NCBI GenBank assembly: GCA_021030905.1
Contig: JAGFMI010000010.1
Span: 992,001-1,056,000 of the forward strand
Reading direction: 5' to 3'
Source: Pyrenula massariospora
Taxonomy: Eukaryota; Ascomycota; Eurotiomycetes; Pyrenulales; Pyrenulaceae
DNA length: 64,000 bases
Positions 12,897 to 24,785 of the stretch are shown here, piece after piece. The position numbers and the translations under genes were made by a program. The notes beneath the pieces are model-generated. The model ran no database searches and was not told where the DNA came from. It saw only the letters and a list, made by a program, of their open reading frames with translations. How positions within the stretch are numbered: position 1 is the first letter of the stretch; every line of letters starts with the position of its first letter.

Positions 12897-14391
12897 TCAC
12901 CACACTCCCCATCGTCCCTTCCCCCTAACATCAACCTCACTAGACAAAACCTCCACAACCATCCTCTCCTCCTTCCCCCGCCCACCATCCTCACAATGTC
13001 CATGTACACCAACCCACTCCTCCACCCCATCCTGAACCACCCGTCCCACGCTCCCCGTCCACTTCCCACCCACACCCTCCGCGCTCCCTACCCCGCCAAA
13101 CGCCGACTCCAACCCTCCGCCCACCCCGTCCTCCGCGCCAAAAGTAAGCAGCACGCCGACCTCAGCCCGGCCGCTGCCCCGCCGGAGGTGCCTCAGCCAT
13201 CTCATCAAAGCCTCGACGACCGCACACACCCTCACCCCGCTCATCGCCCCGGTGCTGAGCGCACTCCTAATCGTTGGCATTAAGGATGTGATGATGACTA
13301 GGACCTGCGGTCCTGTTTGAGGAAGTTTGTCTGATGGGTTGCTGGAGCGGGGCGCGATGGAGGAGGCTGCTTCGCTGATACAATCTACAAGGCTGGGGAG
13401 TGTGAGGTAGGATAGGATATTAACGTGGTTCAATAATTCTATTGAGGTTGCTGAGGCGCTGGTGGGATCGTCTTGATGTGATTTGGAGAGGGAGGTTAGG
13501 AGTGAGTCGTGGAGACGCTGAGGGTAGAGGGGAGAGGAGGGGTTGGAGGTGGTTTGGGGTGCGGAGATGAGGTAGACGAGTGGGGGAGTGAAAGGATTAG
13601 GAGGTGATATGGTATTCGGTGGAAGCGGTTTTCTCCATTGGAGTGAGGCTAGGAGGTGCGTGATTAAGAGACGGGAGGCAAGCTATATGAAAACACAGAC
13701 TCAGTCAATGGCCCTTCAAGGACAGAATAAGATGACCAAGCTTAAAGTCTTATGATAACGCAAAGGATGAGAAAGAGATAAGAAAATTGCAATGGTGAAG
13801 AAGTAACAACGGAAAACAAATACTGACATGAAAGCATCACTTCCCTTGCCTACTCTAGTCTCCATTCGAATATACACGTGGTAAAATAAAGAACAAACAC
13901 CATTATGGTTGCGACCATAATCTTGCCGCTCTTTCTGGCCGCATAGATCCGTTTTCGGCACCACATCACGACAGAAGAAGCACATCGCACGAAGCGGACG
14001 AAAATATACCTGCTCTCAATTGACTTACCTCCTCACTTAAGTTTGACTGCCCGTCTCGCTCCTTTATATCACCAACCATACCCATGACTCCAACAACTCT
14101 CCCTGGACCCCATATCCCTCGGGGTAGGTTTTCGTCGACATCCCTCAGCCCTGTGGTGAACCATGCAGATCTGACCTTACTCTCAGCGTCTTGCTCGAAC
14201 GCAAGAAGGCTAGAAGCCAGGACTGGCGGCGACGGCTCATCTAGAGACGGTGGATCCTGAAGAAGAGGAGATATAGAGGGGGGAGCCGTCGGAGACTGTT
14301 CGTATTGCGCTGCTGGGAGCTGACTAGGATATGGAGACTCGGGCCTTGAGAGTGAAAGAGAGCGGGGTGATAGCGGCATCAGACCGCTCAA
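12897..14391 (-). CDS. Rad51/RecA-like recombination protein with degenerate P-loop
   Basis: Two exons (14391-14029 and 13682-12897) give 382 aa in phase 0 across a 346-nt GTAAGT...TAG intron; a small extra exon inside that long intron is possible. Residues about 76-104 read FTTGLRDVDENLPRGIWGPG followed by RVVGVMG. This is the conserved entry to the RecA core of Rad51 paralogues (XRCC2/XRCC3/Rad55/Rad57 type). After the intron come predicted core helices and strands (LASRLLITHLLASLQ, PLVYLIS, VLVIITSL) and a C-terminal strand ending GRWGVW. The glycines and Lys of a Walker A motif are not present where expected (GVMGMVGDIKERDGQSN), so ATP hydrolysis may be lost. Expected role is homologous-recombination DNA repair in the nucleus; which paralogue it is remains open. 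Confidence 0.7.
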
Positions 14392-15309
14392 GGGTTAGAT
14401 TATATATGTACAGAGAATGAAATGAACGCGGTAAGAAGGACATTAAGAACAAGAAAGATTGATTTAGAGAGGAAATAAACAGGATAGCTTAGCTATCTGC
14501 TGATATTAAAATATGATATGACGAAAATGGCGTTAAAAGAAGAAACGTCGGGCTGGAGGTTGTTAGTAACTTCACAGAATGGTAGCGATACGTCACCACA
14601 TATTCTAGAGTCTAAGTAGTACACAGACTCGACTAGTTAGTCTATGAGGCATTCACAGTAATGGGCAAAGTGCAAGAAGCCTACAGGTGTAAGAGAGGGA
14701 AAATTTCTACAATAACGAAAGACTTTACTATCCCTGTCTATCTGGTGAGAAGGTAATCCGAAAACATCCCTTGCTGAGATTTTGGGGTTGTAGGCAGTCG
14801 AAATGGCTATAATCTTGTTGACTTATCTCACAAATCACCGAGCTAGTTGCCTCACGTCATCATCCAGTAGCTAGAAGAATTACGGTTATACTGTGTAAAT
14901 TTTATAGATATATTTTCTCGACAGCGCCAGTCCAGTTTGACTGAGCTCGTTCCACTACCTTGCAAGCGTAGACTGCCCACCCGCGGACACGACCTAATAA
15001 GTATAATACAAACACCTAGCAGTATACTAGGCAGTACACATTAGCCATTGTTCTCTCATTCGTCCATTCAACCCTTTTTCTCAAGAGGCAAAGTAGCCTG
15101 ACGAGTCACAGAATGACCAATTACGGCACTGGTCTTCTAAACCCAAATGATGCAACAAACCCAATGTTCAGAATTATTTGTGGCTGACTGTGAACACCAA
15201 AGGGCAAAAAATCTCTTTGAAAGAAGGAAACCGATTAGAAAAGAAGTGGGTGGTTTAGATGCTGGATGTTGGGTATCTAAGATTTCAAACGTGGTGTAGG
15301 TAATGCTGC
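14392..15309. other. intergenic 0.9 kb
   Basis: AT-rich spacer between the 5' end of the Rad51-like gene and the 3' end of SEC2. I see no gene or repeat in it. Confidence 0.5.
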
Positions 15310-17304
15310 TTATTCGAATCCACCGGGTATAGAAACTTTCAAGTCAGATCTTTCAGTCGAGGCGTCGATTCCATTCTCATCACTCTTGTTTCGAGTCAGA
15401 TGACTGATCCGCTTCATTATCGAGCTCTTGGGTCGAGAAGAAGCCGCAATCCCTTCATGTTCAGTGCTTGCCTTGGCGTTCTCCTCCAGGGAATCCCTCA
15501 GCGCCGCTTTGAGCTGGATATTAGCTTCCTCGGTCGATTCGCTGCCGGGATCTGAGGGCGAAGTAGCCGGCGTGGATCTCGCACTTGACTTGTCCATTGT
15601 AGACGAGCCGATAGATATCCGTTTATTCGCATTGAATGCTTCTTCATTGATTCGCTGAGCTTTGGCGAAGTCAACCTCATCAGTATTGCTTCTCGATACG
15701 ATCGCGTCAATCGAGTCTTGACTTGGCCGCGGGACTGGAGAATCTCGTTCGCTTCGCTTTTCTGTAGAGATAAATGCCGGCACAACACCAGCGCTTACCC
15801 GAGCCCAAAAGAGTCGCTCTCTTAAGCGTACGAGTTCCTCCCAAGCTTCTTGCTCTGCCTCTTTATCATCACCTAATCTGATCACACCATCTTTAATCAT
15901 TCGGAGGAAGCCGACCAAATCACATGTTGCTCGGAATTTCTCCAAGCACAAGACACACAGCGGCCATTTCGTGGTGTTTTCATTTTCCGAGAGCTTCATA
16001 CGATGTGTTCGTGCATTGAGGTCACCCTTTCTTGACTCTCCGCAGCATGAACATGATGTGAAGCGCCCATATAACTTGCGCGACTGCTCTGGAATTGGTT
16101 CGACGACAAGAGACCCGTCGCAAATAGCGTTCATGATACTTCGCCTTGTGAGCCAAGACACGCCGGGTGCTAGATCCAATCGTAGAGTAGGTTCCACATC
16201 CTCGGTCATGATCCGCTTGTAGAATTTGGTTTCCTTCAAGGGGGTGGCGGCGGGCTCTTTGGTGCCCACGGGAGGGGAATGTATCAATGCAGGGGTCGCA
16301 GGCGATGACGCAGCGGTTGTAGACGTCTTATTTGTTGATAGAGAAGAGGTTGAATTATTAGATGGCCCGTTTCCATTTCCGAGGCCGTTTAGCATTTGCA
16401 AGCCAGCATATGATCCGCTAACCACCCGTGATGACGGTCGAGATTTTAATGAATTGGTGATGAATTGCTGAAAGTCGTCATAGGCAGGTGTATCAAATCG
16501 GCAGACTGCCTTGAGCAGATGGGTGAAGGAGGTGGACGGCGCAGGTGAGAAATCTGGAGTATTTGGATTTGAAGTGCTTATGTTCATGGCCTCCAGCAAC
16601 CGAGAAATGGTGTCTTCTCGATGAATGGCCGGCGATGAAGGCGTGGTCGACATCCGAGCGGATTCTGCCTCTTCGCGGTCGGTCGACATCTCGTGCATGA
16701 CTAATTTCAACTCGACTAGCTGTTCTTGTTGGGAGCGAAGAAGTATTTCCGTCTCCTTGATCTGATCTTTTAGCTGCTGATTCTTTTTTTCGATAGCGTC
16801 TCTGTCATGATTCGCAGCAGCGACCATCTTGTTCGCCTCCTCGAATAGGGAAGCGGTCAGCGTCTCTAGCTCTTGCTCGATCGCACGCTTTTCTTGCTGA
16901 AGGATGCTCTTTTGCTTTCGTTCTTCCGCCAAATCCGCCATCAGCTTGACTTTATCATCATCGGCGGCTGCTTTGGTCAACAAGGCCCCGCAAGCTAATT
17001 TTTCTGTGTGCGCTCTGGACTCAGCTTCGAGCTCTTGTGTACGCGCTCTTGAAGCCTCCAATTCTGACCGTGTGTGCGCGAGGGTATCATCGAGCGTCGT
17101 CTGGTGGTTGATGGCACTAATTAGCTTGTCGCTCAGCGTAGCAACTTCGTTGCTCAGGTCAGGATGTCGTGGCGATGCAGACCCAGACCGGGAAAGATCC
17201 GACATGCTTGCCGACCTTGGGTCTGGTATCGTGCTGAGCGAAAGCTCAGAAGCATCCTTGTGATGGGCCCCAGGCAGTCCGGGGGGTACCTCGACCGCCG
17301 CCAT
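15310..17304 (-). CDS. SEC2: Sec2-type guanine nucleotide exchange factor for a Sec4/Rab8 GTPase
   Basis: A single-exon 664-aa protein. Residues about 50-205 form a long heptad-rich coiled coil. They contain LTASLFEEANKMVAAA (149-164), the hallmark of the Sec2/Rabin8 exchange helix that opens the Rab nucleotide pocket. A second conserved block reads FYKRIMTEDVEPTLRLDLAP, followed by WLTRRSIMNAICDGSLVVEP and a Cys-rich segment (SCSCCGE, PLCVLCLEKFRATCD) that may bind zinc, as in filamentous-fungal Sec2 proteins. In yeast the family activates Sec4 on secretory vesicles for polarised exocytosis. The C-terminus is Ser-rich and probably phosphorylated. The ATG at 17304 starts a frame with no upstream coding signal. 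It lies in a core-gene block with PRP21 and PMT1. Confidence 0.92.
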   Translation of the reverse strand: MAAVEVPPGLPGAHHKDASELSLSTIPDPRSASMSDLSRSGSASPRHPDLSNEVATLSDKLISAINHQTTLDDTLAHTRSELEASRARTQELEAESRAHTEKLACGALLTKAAADDDKVKLMADLAEERKQKSILQQEKRAIEQELETLTASLFEEANKMVAAANHDRDAIEKKNQQLKDQIKETEILLRSQQEQLVELKLVMHEMSTDREEAESARMSTTPSSPAIHREDTISRLLEAMNISTSNPNTPDFSPAPSTSFTHLLKAVCRFDTPAYDDFQQFITNSLKSRPSSRVVSGSYAGLQMLNGLGNGNGPSNNSTSSLSTNKTSTTAASSPATPALIHSPPVGTKEPAATPLKETKFYKRIMTEDVEPTLRLDLAPGVSWLTRRSIMNAICDGSLVVEPIPEQSRKLYGRFTSCSCCGESRKGDLNARTHRMKLSENENTTKWPLCVLCLEKFRATCDLVGFLRMIKDGVIRLGDDKEAEQEAWEELVRLRERLFWARVSAGVVPAFISTEKRSERDSPVPRPSQDSIDAIVSRSNTDEVDFAKAQRINEEAFNANKRISIGSSTMDKSSARSTPATSPSDPGSESTEEANIQLKAALRDSLEENAKASTEHEGIAASSRPKSSIMKRISHLTRNKSDENGIDASTERSDLKVSIPGGFE

Positions 17305-18974
17305 ATCGTGAATGGCTGTGCTTGACTTTGCTCTCGAGACTGGCTTGGAGGCGGGAGAAAGTGAAGGAGGAGCGGCGGAACGAGAACGCAGAGGCGAAGG
17401 TCGTGGGGTCAGCAGCGCTCCATGTTGCGGCCAGCGGACGGAGGAGAGGAAACTGGAAGAAAAACAAAGGTGTCAGCGTGCATCAGAGGTCATCGGTCAT
17501 CAGGCTGCGGGTGTTCTAAATTGCGCGTGCAGGATTGGAAGGATGGAGGGCAGAGCCTTACTCAGCCAGCTTGGGCGGGCAGTCGGGAGGCGCGACTGCC
17601 GACGATATTATTGGACGGCCTCGAATAACAACGACGTAGTAGCCTCAACGTCTCTGAGAAGACTTAACGATCCAGTGTGAACAATGTTGTGAGCTGAGGA
17701 GGAAGACTCTCCCGGAAAGAGCCTGCGTGATGCTTGATGATGTCGGTGGAAGAAGCGGAAGGAAGCTTGCTTTTTCGAGAGATGCAGGTGACGATCGTTG
17801 AGGAGATGCACGGCAGGCGTTGCGCAGACGGGCCGTTTGTGAGGGGATACAAGCTGGAGACAACCGGTATGCGCTGCTGTCCCAGGCAATTTATCGTCTT
17901 CGAACAGCAAATTGGTTCAACGTTTTTTGGTGATTTGCAGTAATCCCAAAGTGGTGATGCCGACGGTGAAGATGGTTTCAACGCTCTAAAAGCTATAATT
18001 TCCCAAATAATTCCTTTTTCCAATCGTTGCAGCGTAACCGGGGCAGTGTGGAAAGCAAAGACACGGGAGAGGCCTGGGCGCTAGCCGTGGACCCTGGCCC
18101 CCGGGCACAGAAAAGTTGGCGACAAGGGCCGCTAACGAGATCTTGCGCTTCTCACCCACCTGCCGGCTTTCGCCCGTGCCCGGCTGGAGTCCTGGGAAGT
18201 TCGCCTCGACGCCCGTCATGCAGCAGCCCTTCATCCTGGCAACGTTGACCTTACCAGGGAGTCTCCAGTCTCAACGACAAGGTTGTGACCTGCAGACTGT
18301 CTCGTCCCTTGCAGCCTTCGAGATCCTTGTGCCTAAAAAGAGTCAAGAGACGAGACACTTGATTTCTATCTTGGGCCTCTGTCTTAATGCCAAATGCTGA
18401 ATGCGGCAAACCCGTCTTGAGATGGTCAATGCCACTCCAAACGGTTCTCGGGTACCAATCTCAACCTGGAGGGCTTGGCCTGCCCTTCTCAGACTGGCTC
18501 CCACTGGATATCTGCTGAGTTTTGACCTCTACCGCGAGAGAGAAGTCTGTGTGGGCTCCTACACTACAGGTCTTTTCTGACCATGAGAAGCGGCTGTTCG
18601 GCTTTGCGTAGAGCTTCACACACATAATTTCCCTCATGTGCTGCAAGGTTTGCGAATGCGATGGCTCACCCAGACGGCTGTCTTTGTCATTGTGTCTACG
18701 ACGACGCATAAGCTCCGAATGAAACAAGGCACAAACGAATGGCTGCGGACTCGTACGGCGGGCGAAAACTAAATGCTTATGCCCTGAAAGGGACTGTCTT
18801 AGAATTTGCAATTGTCCTTCATTTTAAATGGTGACCTCAGACCGGCGCATACCCTTGGTGTATTGAATACCAAGTTGGATTATGTCCCCTCTCAGGACTT
18901 GGTACGAAAAATATCCTACCAGTTTGGGGAATCCTTGGTAATGACCTCCTGAAGCAAACACAACACAACACAAC
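17305..18974. other. intergenic 1.7 kb upstream of SEC2
   Basis: This holds the SEC2 promoter and the 3' side of PRP21, both minus strand. Several short open frames occur on both strands, but none has a domain or matching splice sites. I call no gene. Confidence 0.5.
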
Positions 18975-20722
18975 TCAGGCTCCTTGTCTCGCTCTTGCAT
19001 GTATCCTGTTGATCTGTTCCTGCACACTTAGATCCCTATTCTCCTCCTGTCGTGGCACTTTTCTTGTCTCGACAACCCCTCCCATGGCTAACCCTGGCGC
19101 CGCTTGTGGCTGTGCGCTGAGGTCTAATTGTACCCTCTTTCTCCTTGTCTCTTCGTCTTCTTCGAGCACTTTGCCCACCATGTCCCCAACAAGCGGGTCG
19201 AAAACATCAGACCGCTGGCTGGCCAGCCGCTTGAGGTTGTTGGCCACATCCACCGTCGACAGGTTAGTGCTAGCGTACCGGCTGTCCGATTTAGCCTTTT
19301 GTTCCTTCCACTGCGGGTCAAGAAGTTCGATCCGCATGTGAGATTCAAATTCGTTGAGTGGTATCTGAAGTCCACAATTCGGGCAGGGTGTCGTAGTGGC
19401 ACGGTTGGCGGCACGAGCAGCGCGGGGGACGTAGTCGTTTCGTATCCGCATAGGCGCGTTAGCATTCGGCGGAGCTTGAGGTGCAGGAATGGCAGAGGTT
19501 GGTCGGGGAGGAAGGGGCGTAGCATTTGCGTTTGCCGCTCCCGGAGGAGGTGGTAAGGGAGACACCGAAGGAGGCGGTGGTGTCGGAAAGCCATTTTGTT
19601 GATGATCCATTGGTGTGAGAGGTTTCTGTGGGTACTGTGGAGGTTGAGCAGGTTGAGGTGGTTGTGCAGGTGCGTAGGGTTCTGTTTGAGGTTGCTGTGT
19701 ATATGGATTATAATATGAGGTCATGTCGTCGGTCGGCATGGCTTCCTCGATACGCATGTCGGCTCGAGCAAGAGACATCTGCGCTTTCTGCTCCAGAGAG
19801 GCAGATTGGAGGTCATTTAGAGATGTGGGTGGGGGAAGTTGTACTTCGTCATCGGCTTCGGTGAACAGCACTGTCTCAACCACCACAAAATCATGCCAGT
19901 CAATCTGGGCGTATGCAACCTGCTCTGCCTGTTCTTCCTCCACTTTAGCCTGTTTTTGCGCTTCCTGATACTTGACAAACTCGGCACGCTTCTTCGCTCT
20001 CTCCAAGATACGGAACTTGTCTTTGGCAATCTTCTCGAGTTCTGAAATCCGTAGCTTCTCGGCCTTCTCACCTTCTGGCCCGGTTTGCAGAATTAGCTGA
20101 TACTGTTCTACCGTTCGTGTGAAAAGATTGTTCAGACTGTGTTGAGGCCTGAGAAAGTCGAATTGCGGGTTCCTAGCCTCACGCTGTGAAAGGGCGGTCA
20201 TCCATGACTTGCCCTTTTGTGCGACATGCAAAGCCGTAAGTCGGACTATCTCTAAATCCTTGGCACTGATGTTGGGCATTCGAGCAGAGAAATGGAAGTC
20301 TGGGGGAGGTGGTGGACCTTTCGGTTTCTGCTCTTCAACAGCCGGTGCTGGTCCAGTCCGTCCAGCGGATATGTCCGTACCTCGACCTGCCCGTACCTCG
20401 CTGAGTCGCCATTCGTAGAAGGGAGTGTAGGCGTCGTTAGGATGTAGAAAAGAGAATTTGGGATTGTTCAGTTCCTTGTCGCGAATTCGGTCTGCCGCAT
20501 TGGTTAGGCTTTTCCTTGATATGTTGGGAAGACTGACCTTCAAAAACCGGTCCATTTCGGGCAACATAGCCTGCAGTTTTCTCAACAATAGCTGTGCACG
20601 TCTTTAGTATCACAATGGAACAAGAGCTTGATGAACTTACCTCTTATGTCTCGTGGAGGTAGAACGATGCCTTCTGGCGGTTTGGGAATTCCGTCGAGAG
20701 TGTCGTTCCTTGAGGACGACAT
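18975..20722 (-). CDS. PRP21: splicing factor 3A subunit 1 (PRP21/SF3A1)
   Basis: Three exons (20722-20641, 20591-20538, 20491-18975) give 550 aa. The introns are 49 and 46 nt with GTAAGT and GTCAGT donors. The N-terminus reads LDGIPKPPEGIVLPPRDIR and then SURP module 1 (IVEKTAGYVARNGPVFE, from about residue 29). A second SURP is at about 121-170 (PNISAKDLEIVRLTALHVAQ). A central coiled/acidic segment and a Pro-rich linker follow. Near the C-terminus a CPNCGLQIPLNEFESHMR zinc-finger-like element precedes RIELLDPQW. The family is part of the U2 snRNP SF3a complex that helps recognise the branch site. Reading the second intron through would destroy the first SURP, so the splice is well supported. 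It is divergent from PMT1 across 735 bp. Confidence 0.95.
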
Positions 20723-21457
20723 TAGAACACCTAGATCTTAATGATATGGGGCAGTGAAAGGTATCTGAAGCGACATTGAAGAGCTGTGTCTTCTTTATGG
20801 GGAGGGAGTGAGCTTGCGGCCCTTGTGGATTGCTCTTGGAGCATTCAAGAAATCCCCAAATGAGTTAGTCAACCAGACGGGACTTAAGCTTGTCGGCGCG
20901 GATGAACTATATGCCGATACGGCAGCTGAGCAAACCGCTAGATCACCGCCGCTGAGCGTCGTATTTCTGGCTTCTTGGCTTCGATGTTGAGCTTTTAAGG
21001 GCTGGCATGCGATCAGTCATGAGTTAGGGCAGATAAAGTTCTTAAGACTCCCTCAAAGTCGCTCTGGTACCTTTCTGGCGTTTATCTAGGTGATCATCAT
21101 TGAGGTTGCGGATCAGTGGTTCGCATGTCCTTGGAAGTTGGAGTACTCCGATTGGCTAATTGGAGCTCGTCTCCTAAAATAAGACCCTTGCTTTAGAGCC
21201 CCAAAAAGTTGCACAGCCTGTCACTTATCGCAGCTGCGACCACGCCGGTCTTTGCAGACCAGACAATGCCGAAAATTGTTTCGCGTTAAGAGATCGTCGA
21301 ATAGATTTATTCGACATACATTAAGTGACAGTTTTTCGGAGCTGTGTTTACTCGGGGGGCATCACGGCCAGCTCATAGTCCTCGAGTCGGCCTTCCACTG
21401 GCCGAACGACTCTTCGCGGACTTTACACCACGACAATCAACTGAGAAAACCGCGAAG
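20723..21457. promoter_or_regulatory. bidirectional promoter of PRP21 and PMT1
   Basis: The two ATGs face away from each other across 735 bp. Two ATTGG pentamers (CCAAT on the minus strand) lie at 21151-21163, which could bind a HAP/NF-Y-type complex. I see no clear TATA box. Confidence 0.5.
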
Positions 21458-24395
21458 ATGGCTTCAACTATCCATGAATCGTCCCGAAAGGGTGTCCCTG
21501 AAAAGCGTCCAGGCGCTGAAAAATCCAGCGCGTCACAAGGCAGCAGATCCTCGTCCAAACCAAAAGATTTCGGGTCGGATGGAGTCACCGACAATGACAT
21601 ATTCCTCCTTCCTGGGTCAGACTATCAGGTCCTTGGAGCACTGGTCGTCGTAGCATGTATTGTTAGGTTCTTCAGAATTTACCAACCTTCAAGTGTTGTC
21701 TTTGACGAAGTCCAGTGCGTGTCTCCTTCCAGAAATTTCCATCATGCTAACATGGCCTTACCCATAGTTTCGGTGGCTTTGCTTCGAAATACATCAAAGG
21801 GAAATTCTTTATGGACGTACACCCTCCTCTTGCGAAGCTCCTGATCACCCTCGCTGGTTGGCTGGCTGGTTTTAATGGAGACTTTGACTTCAAAGATATT
21901 GGGAAAGACTATCTCGAACCTGGTGTACCATACGTCGCGATGAGAATGCTTCCTGCTGTCCTCGGCGTTCTGACCATTCCGACAATGTTTTTGACCCTGA
22001 AGGCTTTGGGTTGTCGAACGATGACCGCTGCTATGGGAGCTGCGCTCTTGATATTCGAAAACGGATTGGTTACACAATCGAGGCTTATTCTGCTCGACTC
22101 GCCGTTAATTATCTGCACCGCTTTCACAGCCTTGGCTTTCACTTGCTTTACAAATCAACATGAGCTTGGACCGTCCAGGGCTTTTGAACCCAGTTGGTGG
22201 GGCTGGCTGGCGGCTACTGGCCTTGGACTTGGCGCCACCGTGAGCATCAAATGGGTTGGACTCTTTACGATCGCCTGGGTTGGCAGCTTGACGTTATTGC
22301 AGCTGTGGGTTTTGCTTGGCGATACCAACACCGTGACACCCCGTCTGTGGTTCAAGCACTTCTTCGCCAGGGTCTTCTGTCTCATTGTCATCCCGATAGC
22401 TTTTTATGTTGGAATGTTCGGCATACACTTCATCTGTCTGGTCAATCCTGGAGATGGTGACGGCTTTATGTCTTCAGAGTTTCAGGCAACTTTGAATACA
22501 AAAAGCATGCAAGATGTGCCTGCAGATGTAGCCTTCGGTGCGAGTCTCAGTTTGCGGCATCACAACACACAGGGAGGCTATCTCCACTCGCATGCTCACA
22601 TGTACCCAACGGGGAGTAAGCAACAGCAAATTACCTTGTATCCTCACAAAGACGAGAACAATGTTTGGATTGCCGAAAACCAGACTCAACCAGTTACTGC
22701 AGAGAACGTTACGATTCCTGGACCATTCGCTTGGTCGGATCTTGAGCCTACCTGGATCAAAGATCGGGATGTGATCAAACTTTACCATATCACCACCCAT
22801 CGACGCCTTCATTCCCACGATGTTCGACCTCCTGTGACAGAAGCCGACTGGCAAAATGAGATATCCGCTTATGGCTATGAAGGCTTTGAAGGTGACGCCA
22901 ACGACCTTTTCCGGGTGGAGATTATCCAATCTATGTCTGATGGAGCCGAGGCAAAGCAACGTCTGCGCACCATTCAGACCAAGTTCAAACTTGTGCATGT
23001 AATGACGGGCTGTGTACTCTTCTCTCACAAAGTGAAGCTACCCGACTGGGGATATGAGCAGCAAGAAGTCACATGTGCAAAGGGCGGGACTCTACCTAAT
23101 AGCGTCTGGTATGTTGAAGGCAATACCCATCCAAAGCTCGACGAGCATGCCGAGAAAGTCAATTATCGAAATCCTGGCTTCCTAGGTAAATTTTGGGAGC
23201 TACAACGAGTGATGTGGACTACAAACGCAGGTCTCGTGGAATCTCACGCCTGGGACTCTAGGCCGCCATCGTGGCCGATTCTACGACGCGGGATCAACTT
23301 CTGGGGCAAGGATCACCGTCAAATCTACCTCATTGGCAACCCGGCTATCTGGTGGGCCTCCACAGTGGCAATTGCAGTCTACTTGGGCTTCAAAGGGCTC
23401 GCTGTGTTGAGATGGCAACGTGGTTTTAAGGACTATGATAACGTCATGTTCAAACGATTTGACTATGAGCTTGGTCAAACCATCTTGGGGTGGGCCTTCC
23501 ACTACTTCCCGTTCTACCTCATGGCGCGGCAGCTTTTCTTGCATCACTATTTCCCAGCGCTTTATTTTGCCATCATGGCGATGTGCCAGATCTATGACTA
23601 CGTCTTCCACAGATCGACCCTTCTTGGCATCCATGACAAACCGGAGTTCAGTGGTGCAATAATCACGATGTACCTTGCTTTTAGCATTGGTGTCTTCGCT
23701 TTTTTTGCACCGTTGACCTACGGCAACCCCTGGACTCAAGACCAATGTAAAGCCGTCAAGCTGTTCGATACGTGGGATTTCGACTGCAATACCTTTCACG
23801 AAGACGTAAGTGCTCCAAGAACTCACCCCCTTCAAAGTCTTTGGCTTTGTTGTGGTGAAATTTGTGTGCTGATTTGGTTTAGTATTCGAAATACTCAACG
23901 TCCCTTCCTGACTGGGCTTCTGGCTCAGGCGCAGTTCCATCTTCTTCTGCGCCTGCCGTACCCGAGCCGGCAAAACCTGCTGACGGCGGAGTCTCCGAGA
24001 AAGAAGTTGCCGGAATTGTTACACCGCAAGCGCCGCCCCCTCAGGGTGAGCAGAAAGTTCTTGGACGCGAAGAGCGCGTAGAATATCGCGACCAAGACGG
24101 CAATCTGCTCAACTCAGAGCAGGTCGCTCAGCTAGAGAAAGAAGGAAAGGTGACCTTCAAGACTAAATACGAAACTAGGACCCGCTTAGTTGACGCCGCA
24201 GGTAATGCGATCGAGGAAGGAGCAGTTGCACCTGAGCACCCGGACGCCGAGGGTCAAAATCCCGATACCCAAGGCGTCGGTGAGGAGCAAGCAAACAGTG
24301 CTCCTCCAAAGGCAGCTGTTGGCGGATCAGATGTGAATAAGGAGGAGGATGGCAAACCTCGCCCTGCTAGTGATGCAAGTGCAGCTACGAAGTAG
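21458..24395 (+). CDS. PMT1: dolichyl-phosphate-mannose--protein O-mannosyltransferase, PMT1 subfamily
   Basis: Three exons (21458-21714, 21768-23805, 23883-24395) give 935 aa. The first intron (53 nt, TGCTAAC branch) sits inside VVFDEVHFGGF; the second is 77 nt. The luminal Asp83-Glu84 pair in FDEVH is the family's catalytic DE motif, followed by MDVHPPLAKLL. Multiple membrane segments flank a luminal MIR region (about residues 320-500) with HSHAHMYP, RRLHSHD and TGCVLFSHKVKLPDWGYEQQ. The end of the transferase core has NPWTQDQC and WDFDCNTF. These match the PMT1 rather than the PMT2 or PMT4 subfamily. In yeast Pmt1 works as a Pmt1-Pmt2 heterodimer in the ER membrane. The long, hydrophilic Ala/Glu-rich C-terminal tail is typical of filamentous fungi. 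Confidence 0.95.
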
Positions 24396-24785
24396 CGATA
24401 TTCGGTGTCAAAACATTTAACATTTTTCGGGTCAATGGTAGCGAGGTCTCATTGGCGTTGGCAGGTGCATCGAACAGAGGATGGTCGGGATTAGCATTAT
24501 TTTTCTACAAGTGAATGCCTTCTGCATCATCCTTGGTTTTGATAACTTTGAGTCGTAGCCATATAAACGTTATGATTGGCTGTAAACAATGAACCGTCAT
24601 CGGGGCAACCGCTACACCTACTCTAAATTTCCATTGCCTTTTGCGCGTATCAAACGCTTGACGCGTTGATATCAGAAATCACCAGCGCAAGGCCGGCTTC
24701 TTGCTTGTATCAAAGAGCTTGATAATCGCATCAGTGAACGATCATTCTACTCAAATTCTAACTATCTATTCCTCTGTACCCCGCC
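24396..24785. other. intergenic 390 bp
   Basis: 3' UTR of PMT1 plus the promoter of BIM1, both plus strand. Nothing else is seen. Confidence 0.5.

Noticed and set aside
12816-13283. 155-codon plus-strand open frame
   Set aside because: Antisense to the Rad51-like exon, which continues in phase from a recognisable RecA motif. The plus frame is low-complexity.
18975-20588. PRP21 as one unspliced 537-codon frame
   Set aside because: It reads through a 46-nt intron and replaces the first SURP module with unrelated residues.
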